Part shown: positions 6,513 through 12,645 of the stretch, in pieces
Numbering within the stretch: the first letter of the stretch is position 1
Layout of the letters: each line of letters starts with the position of its first letter
Made by a program: the position numbers and the translations under genes
Assembly: GCA_945903925.1 (NCBI GenBank)
Contig: CAMDPJ010000046.1
Location: 1 to 12,645 of the forward strand
Length of the DNA stretch: 12,645 bases
Source: Chryseobacterium gleum
GTDB lineage: Bacteria; Bacteroidota; Bacteroidia; Flavobacteriales_C; GCA-002722245
Direction of reading: 5' to 3'
Notes under the pieces: generated by a model
The model's database searches: none
What the model saw: the letters and a program-made list of their open reading frames with translations, nothing else
Told to the model about the DNA's origin: nothing

Positions 6513-7757
6513 ATGAAAAGAGTTGTAGTTACAGGTATTGGCGCCTTAACGCCTATTGGAAATAACGCCCACGATTTTTGGGAAAACCTAAAAAACGGAG
6601 TGAGTGGCGCAGGCAACATCACTAAGTTTGATGCATCGAAATTTAAAACGCGTTTTGCTTGTGAATTGAAAAATTTCAACGCTCTCGATTTCATCGACAA
6701 AGGAGAGGCGCGTCGTTACGACCCCTTCACACAATACGCATTGGTAGCGGTTGACGAAGCAGTTCGCAACGCCAACATCGATTTTGAAAAACTAAATAAA
6801 AATAGAATTGGCGTTATTTGGGGAAGTGGAAATGGTGGTATTTCTTTCTTCGAAGAACAAGTGAAAGAATACGCTAAAGGTGATGGAACGCCAAGGTTTA
6901 GTCCGTTCTTAATACCTAAAATGATCGTCGATATCGCTTCGGGAATCATATCCATAAAATACGGTTTACGCGGCGTAAACTTCACCTCTGTTTCTGCTTG
7001 TGCAACATCGAATACAGCTATTATAGAATCGTTCAACCACATTCATTGGGGCAAAGCCGATATGATTATTACAGGTGGATCGGAAGCGCCTATTTGTGAA
7101 AGCGCCATAGGCGGATTTAGCGCAGCGAAAGCTTTATCGCAGTTGAACGAAAATCCGCAAAGCGCTTGTCGACCTTTTGACATTAAACGCGACGGATTTG
7201 TGATGGGCGAAGGTGGTGGTGCCTTAATTTTAGAAAGCTATGAACACGCTATAAAACGCGGTGCGCCAATTTTGGCAGAGATTGTGGGTGGAGGGCAAAC
7301 GGCCGATGCTTACCATTTAACAGGCACGCATCCAGAAGGAGAAGGTGCTTTTTTAGGCATGAGTGAAGCAATTGCAGAGGCTGGAATTTCGCCAGAAGAA
7401 ATCGATTACATCAACCTTCACGCTACCTCAACTCCACAAGGAGATGTAAGCGAATTGCGCGCAGTAGAAAGGCTATTTGGTGCTTCTAAAAAATTCAATA
7501 TTAGTGCTACTAAATCGATGACCGGACATTTACTAGGCGCTGCTGGAGCGGTAGAAGCAATAGCGTGTATTATGGCGACGAAGGAAAATATTATTCCACC
7601 AACCATCAATACAGATGAACCAGAGCCTGAATATGTAGAAAAGTTTAATTTAACCTTGGGTAAAGCACAACACAGAACGGTGCATTATGCAATGAGTAAT
7701 ACTTTTGGATTTGGAGGGCATATTGCGACTTCGTTGTTTAAGAAATGTAATGCTTAA
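6513..7757 (+). CDS. fabF: FabF-like beta-ketoacyl-ACP synthase (KAS II type)
   Basis: A condensing enzyme that joins an acyl chain to malonyl-ACP. The 414 residues include the complete catalytic set at E. coli FabF-like positions: nucleophile Cys163 in SACATSN, His303 in NLHATSTPQGD, Lys334 and His339 in SATKSMTGHLLGAAGA, plus the C-terminal NTFGFGGHIA. It should be active. It lies 4 nt after the thioesterase in the TetR-controlled operon and has no acpP or fabG beside it. It may thus be an accessory paralogue rather than the main fatty-acid elongation enzyme; accessory KAS genes serve specialised lipids or polyenes, and nothing here decides which. No terminator hairpin is evident after the stop. 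Confidence 0.92.
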   Translation: MKRVVVTGIGALTPIGNNAHDFWENLKNGVSGAGNITKFDASKFKTRFACELKNFNALDFIDKGEARRYDPFTQYALVAVDEAVRNANIDFEKLNKNRIGVIWGSGNGGISFFEEQVKEYAKGDGTPRFSPFLIPKMIVDIASGIISIKYGLRGVNFTSVSACATSNTAIIESFNHIHWGKADMIITGGSEAPICESAIGGFSAAKALSQLNENPQSACRPFDIKRDGFVMGEGGGALILESYEHAIKRGAPILAEIVGGGQTADAYHLTGTHPEGEGAFLGMSEAIAEAGISPEEIDYINLHATSTPQGDVSELRAVERLFGASKKFNISATKSMTGHLLGAAGAVEAIACIMATKENIIPPTINTDEPEPEYVEKFNLTLGKAQHRTVHYAMSNTFGFGGHIATSLFKKCNA

Positions 7758-8157
7758 TTTTTTCTTGCACTATGGCGCCCGTCCAATGAAATTATGGAAT
7801 TAGCTTGTGAAACGCGAGGCAGAAAAAAAGCAGATAATTAGTAAACTGCCAAACTTAAAATCGCGAAAGATGAGAAGTGAAAAACCTAATTCCAAAAATA
7901 TTTTTTTAAGTAATTAGAGGTTAATTGTTTAGATACTTTTTGATCGGCAAACTAATGATTTACGGTTTACTCCCCAACTTATTGACCTGACCCCTTTTAT
8001 TACATCCACATACAACAAGTGCATTCGGCCTGTCTTTCATTGGTTAAATATTATCTTAAAATCCTACCATCCTAAAAATCCTAATTCAGATCATGAGATT
8101 GCTTCATCCGTCAGCTGGCGGATCTCGCAAAGACACACGAGGTAAAATTGAATGAAA
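7758..8157. other. 400-bp convergent intergenic region with relic repeat fragments
   Basis: Lies between the converging fabF and aroA genes and has no credible gene. It holds three ATCCTA words at 8061-8066, 8069-8074 and 8078-8083. It also holds GACCTGACCCC at 7984-7994, a word I associate with neighbourhoods of REP-associated transposases. A palindromic unit at 8106-8123 is flanked by GAGATTGCTTC (8095-8105) and CTCGCAA (8124-8130). The half nearest fabF shows only a short meaningless frame and AT-rich sequence. I see no strong terminator for either gene. Confidence 0.6.
8106..8123. repeat. Palindromic repeat unit, copy 1
   Basis: ATCCGTCAGCTGGCGGAT is an 18-bp palindrome with one T/G mismatch. 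It shares the core ATCCGTCAnCTGnCGGAT with the larger palindrome at 10468-10501, so the two belong to one repeat family. It lies 35 bases downstream of the aroA stop. Confidence 0.75.
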
Positions 8158-9369
8158 TTACTCCAACCCCACCTTCTTCAAATCCCTCCAATAATCAGGA
8201 TATGATTTCTCCACTACCTCCGGCTCTTCAATTTGAACACCATCTAACAACATAGAAAGAGGTGCAAATGCCATAGCCATTCTGTGGTCTTCGTAAGTGT
8301 GAACTGGAACAGATGATTTAGTGATTTCACCTTTATGAACCGTCATCGCGAAATCACCTTCTGCATCTACTTTAATTCCGAATTTTTTTAATTCGTTTTG
8401 TACTGCAGCGATTCTATCGGTTTCTTTGATGCGTAAACTTTCTAAGCCGGTTAGTCGGCCGGGAATATTTAATCCGGCTAAGGTAACAGCTAGTGTTTGC
8501 GCTACATCCGGACAATCGGTAAAATCTTCTTCGAAGTGAGACACCAATTGTTTTTTGTTTTTTGTTAAACGCAATCCACCTTCAAAAAAATCGGTTTGTA
8601 CACCTAATTGCGTGTACATTGCAACAATGGCAGAATCTCCTTGTGTACTTATTTCTTTTAATCCTTTGATTGTTAAGTCTAATTCTTCGGCAAATGCAGC
8701 CATTTCAAACCAATAACTTGCTCCACTCCAATCGGCTTCTACCGTAAATTCTTTCGCTGTATATGATCCTTCTTCAACTGTAATTACATTTCCTTTCCAT
8801 GATGTTTTGGCACCAAAATATTCCATCAATCGCAAGGTCATATTTAGGTAAGGAACTGATGCTACTTTTCCAGTCAAATGCATTTCCAATCCGCCTTTCA
8901 ATTTAGGAGCGATCATCAACAAGGCGGATAAATACTGACTACTCACGCTTCCATCAATAGATATTTTTCCTCCTTTTAATTTTCCTCCGTTGATTTTTAA
9001 TGGCGGACAATCTTGCTTCCCCATGTACTCAATATCGGCACCCAAATCTTTCAACGCGTCGACCAATATTTTAATCGGTCGGTTTTTCATTCTCTCGCTC
9101 CCCGTTAAAATATGAGTACCCGGAATCAATGCTGCATAAGCAGTTAAAAAACGCATGGTAGTTCCAGCCGGACCAACATCCCAAGTCTCCCCTTTTTCAT
9201 TCAATAGCTGAATCATCGTTTGCGTGTCTTTAGCCGCAGCTAAATTATGAATGGCAAATGATGTATCACACAACGCACGAATCAACAACACGCGATTGCT
9301 TTCACTCTTTGAAGCGGTAAGTACAATTTCTCCTTTGATGCTTCTATTGTTTTTTTTCAGACTAAGCAT
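8158..9369 (-). CDS. aroA: 3-phosphoshikimate 1-carboxyvinyltransferase (EPSP synthase)
   Basis: Sixth step of the shikimate pathway: transfers enolpyruvyl from PEP to shikimate-3-phosphate in the cytoplasm. The 403 residues include SKSESNR (20-26, catalytic Lys21), GPAGTTMRFLTA (66-77), NRPIKILVDAL (96-106), the SVSSQY substrate loop (141-146), CPDVAQT with the catalytic Asp288, RIKETDR with Glu316, and DHRMAMAF (361-368). It is shorter than the E. coli enzyme (427) through loop trimming, not truncation. The PEP-loop Pro of E. coli (P101) is Phe74 here. The start ATG overlaps the end of aroB by 8 bases (ATGCTTAG), indicating translational coupling in an aroBA operon. Confidence 0.95.
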   Translation of the reverse strand: MLSLKKNNRSIKGEIVLTASKSESNRVLLIRALCDTSFAIHNLAAAKDTQTMIQLLNEKGETWDVGPAGTTMRFLTAYAALIPGTHILTGSERMKNRPIKILVDALKDLGADIEYMGKQDCPPLKINGGKLKGGKISIDGSVSSQYLSALLMIAPKLKGGLEMHLTGKVASVPYLNMTLRLMEYFGAKTSWKGNVITVEEGSYTAKEFTVEADWSGASYWFEMAAFAEELDLTIKGLKEISTQGDSAIVAMYTQLGVQTDFFEGGLRLTKNKKQLVSHFEEDFTDCPDVAQTLAVTLAGLNIPGRLTGLESLRIKETDRIAAVQNELKKFGIKVDAEGDFAMTVHKGEITKSSVPVHTYEDHRMAMAFAPLSMLLDGVQIEEPEVVEKSYPDYWRDLKKVGLE

Positions 9370-10477
9370 TTTTCACCACAGAATTAAAATATTTCAAAGA
9401 CTCGATAATTTGTGCTTTATCGGCCGTGTAATTAATCACTCCCTCACCAATTGATTTTAGCAAAGTGAAATTGATTAATCCTCCTTCATTTTTTTTGTCG
9501 TTGCCCATCAACTGAACGTAGGCATCGAAAAACTCTTCGCGCAGCGCTACAGGCTCATATAATTTAACTAATGCTTCTACAACCTCATCCATTTCTGCTT
9601 TTGACAAACCTGCCAACATATTGCTCAAATACAATTCGGCTATCATTCCTGCACCAATCGCTTCACCGTGTAGCAAATCTTTTAGTCCGATATGTTCAAT
9701 TGATAATGTCTCTATGGCGTGACCAATGGTGTGTCCGAAATTCAATAATTTACGCACTCCTTTTTCACGCGGGTCTTCCAACACAATTTCATTTTTAATG
9801 CCTACACTCCATGCAATTTCTTTGTTCCAATGTACTTTATGTAGATCGGCACCTTTCAAATTAGTCCATTGTTGTTTATCGCGAATTAAAGCATGTTTCA
9901 ACACTTCTGCCCAACCCGAACGAATTTGAGAAAAAGGCAATGAATTTAAAAAAGCAGTATGCACAAAAACGCCTTGCGGAAAATTGAAAACGCCAATTTG
10001 ATTTTTCAATCCGTTTAAATCGATACCCAATTTTCCACCAACCGATGCATCAACTTGCGATAACAATGTGGTTGGAATATTTAAAAAGTCAATTCCTCTT
10101 TTGTAAGTCGATGCAATGAATCCGCCCATATCTCCTATCACGCCGCCACCTAAATTCACAAACAACGCTTTTCTATCTGCTTCTGCATCGCTCAAAGTCA
10201 TCCACACTTGCGATACTACATCGATGCATTTATTTACTTCGCCACTTTCAATTTCAATAATTTCTGCATCGGCCAAATGATGCACATCGTGCAGCACTTG
10301 AGGCAAACAATGTTTATGTGTATTCTCATCAACGAGAATAAAAAACTTAGAATATTGAGTAGAATGATTTTCTAAAAATGTTTGCAGCTGCTCTAACACA
10401 TCACCTACAAAAACAGAATAACCTTGTGATTTTATTTCTTGCACTTTGTATATCTTTTTTTGTCTTCGTAGAGTCAT
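9362..10477 (-). CDS. aroB: 3-dehydroquinate synthase
   Basis: Second step of the shikimate pathway: NAD- and metal-dependent cyclisation of DAHP to 3-dehydroquinate. The sequence shows the NAD loop NLGGGVIGDMGGF (108-120), QVDASVGGKLGIDLNGLKNQ (141-160), GWAEVLKHALI with metal ligand Glu191, LNFGHTIGHAIE with His249 and LLHGEAIGAGM with His270. The ATG at 10477 gives 371 residues, but this ATG and the next two codons lie inside a 34-bp palindromic repeat. The resulting N-terminus, MTLRRQKKIY, is about ten residues longer than usual. A GTG at 10444 would give a 360-residue protein starting just before QEIKSQGYSVFVGD, a better family fit. It overlaps aroA by 8 bases. Confidence 0.95.
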   Translation of the reverse strand: MTLRRQKKIYKVQEIKSQGYSVFVGDVLEQLQTFLENHSTQYSKFFILVDENTHKHCLPQVLHDVHHLADAEIIEIESGEVNKCIDVVSQVWMTLSDAEADRKALFVNLGGGVIGDMGGFIASTYKRGIDFLNIPTTLLSQVDASVGGKLGIDLNGLKNQIGVFNFPQGVFVHTAFLNSLPFSQIRSGWAEVLKHALIRDKQQWTNLKGADLHKVHWNKEIAWSVGIKNEIVLEDPREKGVRKLLNFGHTIGHAIETLSIEHIGLKDLLHGEAIGAGMIAELYLSNMLAGLSKAEMDEVVEALVKLYEPVALREEFFDAYVQLMGNDKKNEGGLINFTLLKSIGEGVINYTADKAQIIESLKYFNSVVKNA

Positions 10478-10501
10478 CCGTCAACTGACGGATGACTCTA
10501 C
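10468..10501. repeat. Perfect 34-bp palindromic repeat over the aroB start, copy 2
   Basis: Arms of 16 bp (10468-10483 and 10486-10501) match perfectly around the 2-base centre AC. It shares the inner core ATCCGTCA...TGACGGAT with the unit at 8106-8123. It fills the 31-bp gap between the PurL-like gene and aroB and extends 10 bases into the annotated aroB frame. As RNA it would form a very stable hairpin over the aroB ribosome-binding region. Confidence 0.9.
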
Positions 10502-10508
10502 ATAATAC

Positions 10509-11126
10509 TTATTTATTCCACAAAAATTTTAACTCATCCATAAAACCATAACTCTCATCGTCGATACGCAACTCATTTTTGGTGACGTGCCCGAGCAAAG
10601 TATGCGGTACTTTTGAATCATCCAACACTTCCAAGAAAGCATCGTGATCAGAATCTTTTATAGTAACTACTGTTCTCGATTTACTTTCTCCAAAAAGATA
10701 AGCATCGCGGCGAAATTCAATAGGCAAAGTAATATCAAACCCCAACTCTTTTGCAGCTGCCGATTCAAACAATGCGAAAAACAATCCACCAACATTTACT
10801 TCATGCACCGATTGCAAAATACCAACTCCAGTTAATCTTTTAATTTCACCACGCATTTCTTCATCTTGCTTAGCATCAAAATAAGGCGATCCAGAATTGG
10901 CAACATTATGAAATGACGATAAATAAAGAGAAGAAGCGATATCTTCAACTGATGTTCCGATCAAAAAAATCAAATCGCTTTTTTGCTGAAAGGCTCCTAC
11001 GCTATTGTTTTGATTAGATTCTGCTCTGCTGGTTAACTCTGGCAACTCAATCATTTGTTCTACAACATCTGATAGATTAAGAGGCTCAACAATAGAATCT
11101 ATGGTAAAAGAATTTGAAGTACTCAT
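10509..11126 (-). CDS. Stand-alone PurL-like C-terminal (AIR synthase C) domain protein
   Basis: The 205 residues resemble only the last quarter of phosphoribosylformylglycinamidine synthase PurL. SDLIFLIG (50-57) corresponds to the GDLI-LLG strand. VGILQSVHEVNVGGLFFALFESA (101-123) corresponds to the HDVSDGGL helix. LFGESKSRTVVTI (144-156) is the FGES-SR strand. VPHTLLGHVTKNELRID (173-189) ends in a DELKFLW tail. The canonical HDVSDGG reads H108-E-V-N-V-G-G, so two acidic residues have changed. The N-terminal ATP-binding and FGAR-binding parts of PurL are absent, and nothing upstream encodes them. The frame is intact, with its own ATG and a -7 box upstream, so it may be a maintained orphan domain rather than debris. 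It is the first gene of the probable unit with aroB and aroA. I cannot assign a function. Confidence 0.8.
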   Translation of the reverse strand: MSTSNSFTIDSIVEPLNLSDVVEQMIELPELTSRAESNQNNSVGAFQQKSDLIFLIGTSVEDIASSLYLSSFHNVANSGSPYFDAKQDEEMRGEIKRLTGVGILQSVHEVNVGGLFFALFESAAAKELGFDITLPIEFRRDAYLFGESKSRTVVTIKDSDHDAFLEVLDDSKVPHTLLGHVTKNELRIDDESYGFMDELKFLWNK

Positions 11127-11177
11127 ATTTGATGATTTTTGGTATCTATTTAATCATCACGAAAATCGCGATGAAAG

Positions 11178-11185
11178 CAAAAATA
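11178..11185 (-). promoter_or_regulatory. -7 box for the PurL-like gene and probably aroBA
   Basis: On the minus strand it reads TATTTTTG, a perfect TAnnTTTG, about 51 bases upstream of the ATG at 11126. No good -33 TTTG is seen at the right distance. Confidence 0.5.
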
Positions 11186-11200
11186 ACTATTCTAATTTAT

Positions 11201-11208
11201 TACTTTAG
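11201..11208 (+). promoter_or_regulatory. Possible -7 box of the permease gene
   Basis: TACTTTAG differs at one place from TAnnTTTG and lies 21 bases before the ATG at 11230. It is back to back with the minus-strand -7 box at 11178-11185, with no clear -33 box. Confidence 0.35.
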
Positions 11209-11229
11209 CGAAATATAGAAATAAATATT

Positions 11230-12645
11230 ATGGCCAATTTTTGGATAAAAAAAAGCATTAGTTCTCTATTGAAAGAAGCTGATGATAAGGAAAAAGGGTT
11301 GAAGCCTACGTTGGGCGCAACTGCCTTGGTATTGTTGGGTATTGGAGCAATTATTGGAGCAGGATTATTCTCTTTAACGGGTAAGGCTATTGTGCTGCAT
11401 TCTGGTCCGGCAGTTACTATTTCGTTTGTGATTGCTGGTTTAGGCTGCGCCTTTGCTGGTTTATGTTATGCCGAATTTGCCTCTATGATTCCTGTGGCCG
11501 GCAGCGCTTATACTTATTCCTATACTACTTTCGGAGAATTGATAGCCTGGATTATTGGTTGGGATTTAATTTTAGAATACTCCGTTGCCGCATCGATGGT
11601 GGCGATAAGTTGGTCGGGATATCTCAGTAAACTCTTAGGCTCCAGCATGCCTCTTCCTCCCGAACTAACCATGTCTCCTTTTCAAACAGAAATAATTAAT
11701 GGCGTTGAAGTATCTGGCTGGGTAAACTTACCTGCAATATTCATCATTATTTTGGCTTCTTTGATTTTAGCTAAAGGAACCAAAGAATCTGCTTTAATAA
11801 ATGGAGTTATTGTAGTTGTAAAAGTAATGGTGGTTCTCTTGTTTGTAATTTTAGGATGGAATTATATTACTCCAGCAAACTACACCCCTTATATTCCTAC
11901 CAACACTGGCGTATTTGGAGAGTATGGATGGAGCGGTATTATAGCTGGTGCTGGATTTATTTTCTTCGCTTACATTGGTTTTGATGCTGTATCTACCGCA
12001 GCACAAGAAGCTAAAAATCCGAAAAGAGATATGCCAATCGGTATTTTACTTTCTTTAGCCATTTGTACGATTCTATATATTTTGTTTGCACACGTTTTAA
12101 CTGGCTTAGCTCCCTACACTGAATTCAAAGGAAAAGATGGGATTGCACCAGTAGCAGTAGCTTTAGAACACACTCCCTACGTCGGATTTCAACAAGTTAT
12201 TATTTTCGCCATTCTTGCAGGATTTACTTCAGTGATTATGGTGACCTTAATGGGACAATCAAGAATATTTTTCTCCATGTCGAAAGACGGATTGTTGCCT
12301 AAAGTATTCTCTGATGTTCATCCTAAATTTAGAACTCCCGCAAAATCCACTCTTATTCTAATGGTTTTCGCAAGCTTAGTTGCGGGATTTGTTCCTGATG
12401 AAGTAGTTGGTCATATGGCAAGTATCGGAACTTTATTTGCATTCGTTCTTGTTTGCTTTGGAGTTTTAATTATGCGTTACGGCAAAAAATTTAAAGCTCA
12501 CAATACGGTTGATGGTGTTCAAACTAAAACTAACGGTTTTAAGACTCCATGGGTTCCATTTGTACCTATCATGGGAATTATTTTCTGTTTGGGAATGATG
12601 TTTTCTTTGGGAGAAGGAACATGGATTAGATTGGCTATTTGGCTG
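11230..12645 (+). CDS. APC-superfamily amino-acid permease (cationic amino-acid transporter type), 3' end cut by window
   Basis: The frame is open from the ATG for 472 codons to the last base and lacks a stop because the window ends. The first helix carries LGIGAIIGAGLFSLTG (36-51), the unwound substrate-binding helix of the APC family. FAYIGFDAVSTAAQEAKNPKRDMPIGI (246-272) is the conserved TM6 segment and following loop of the CAT/YfnA-like subgroup. Further hydrophobic segments at about 62-86, 103-132, 166-182, 189-210, 236-255, 270-293, 321-345, 373-388, 396-415 and 442-460 fit a 12-helix fold with the last helix only partly present. Expected role: proton-coupled uptake or exchange of amino acids at the inner membrane; the substrate is not decided by sequence. 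It is divergent from the PurL-like gene, with a 103-bp shared promoter region. Confidence 0.92.
   Translation, partial: MANFWIKKSISSLLKEADDKEKGLKPTLGATALVLLGIGAIIGAGLFSLTGKAIVLHSGPAVTISFVIAGLGCAFAGLCYAEFASMIPVAGSAYTYSYTTFGELIAWIIGWDLILEYSVAASMVAISWSGYLSKLLGSSMPLPPELTMSPFQTEIINGVEVSGWVNLPAIFIIILASLILAKGTKESALINGVIVVVKVMVVLLFVILGWNYITPANYTPYIPTNTGVFGEYGWSGIIAGAGFIFFAYIGFDAVSTAAQEAKNPKRDMPIGILLSLAICTILYILFAHVLTGLAPYTEFKGKDGIAPVAVALEHTPYVGFQQVIIFAILAGFTSVIMVTLMGQSRIFFSMSKDGLLPKVFSDVHPKFRTPAKSTLILMVFASLVAGFVPDEVVGHMASIGTLFAFVLVCFGVLIMRYGKKFKAHNTVDGVQTKTNGFKTPWVPFVPIMGIIFCLGMMFSLGEGTWIRLAIWL

Noticed and set aside
6716..7042. 108-residue open frame on the minus strand
   Set aside because: Lies wholly inside the strongly supported fabF gene in antisense, has no recognisable motif, and its composition follows the fabF codons.
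7793..7840. Short frame ATG-to-TAG encoding MELACETRGRKKADN after fabF
   Set aside because: Only 15 codons (26 from the previous stop), no matching family that I can name, and no promoter or start signal; more likely chance or an unrecognisable relic.
7884..7924. Weak inverted repeat ACCTAATT / AATTAGAGGT as a terminator for fabF
   Set aside because: The stem needs a two-base bulge and is very AT-rich, and it lies more than 120 bases after the stop; too weak to call.
7758..8157. Possible small RNA or riboswitch in the convergent gap
   Set aside because: No conserved RNA family feature or clear promoter is visible, and the region reads as AT-rich filler plus repeat fragments.
80..12645. A previously undescribed defence, secretion or mobile system
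   Set aside because: All sizeable genes are accounted for by known families or single domains; there is no cluster of unknown genes, nuclease, helicase, reverse transcriptase or toxin-antitoxin pair.

Overview
The window looks like ordinary chromosome from a low-GC member of the Bacteroidota. Three things support this. Several intergenic regions carry the Bacteroidota-type -7 promoter element TAnnTTTG. Gene starts lack clear Shine-Dalgarno sequences and have A-rich leaders instead. The gene content fits too: a BshC-type bacillithiol enzyme, an M61 peptidase with a PDZ domain, and a 403-residue EPSP synthase. I cannot place it to order or genus. I see no rRNA, tRNA, CRISPR array, prophage or intact transposase.

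Layout. Positions 80-3430 (minus strand) hold an M61-family metallopeptidase followed by bshC, separated by a long hairpin repeat. A short divergent promoter region (3431-3525) separates these from lpdA (plus strand), which ends in a strong intrinsic terminator. Next come a small three-helix membrane protein, a nested inverted repeat, and a compact plus-strand operon at about 5523-7757. That operon encodes a TetR-type repressor, a hotdog thioesterase and a FabF-like ketoacyl-ACP synthase, and an operator-like palindrome lies between its -33 and -7 boxes. A 400-bp convergent gap with relics of repeated elements follows. On the minus strand, a stand-alone PurL-like C-terminal domain gene, aroB and aroA run from 11126 to 8158. 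A divergent amino-acid permease gene starts at 11230 and runs off the right edge.

How the genes relate. aroB and aroA overlap by 8 bases and catalyse two steps of the shikimate pathway. The TetR/thioesterase/FabF trio reads as one self-regulated acyl-chain unit of unknown substrate. lpdA, bshC, the peptidase and the permease are separate housekeeping or accessory functions.

The points most worth a second look are these: the tetR promoter/operator, where the natural start codon position reads ATC; the matching TAnnTTTG-N4-start geometry of tetR and the M61 gene, which suggests leaderless mRNAs; the orphan PurL-like domain; the 34-bp palindrome over the annotated aroB start; and the set of palindromic repeat families that occupy several of the gene boundaries. 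I found no convincing undescribed multi-gene defence or mobile system.
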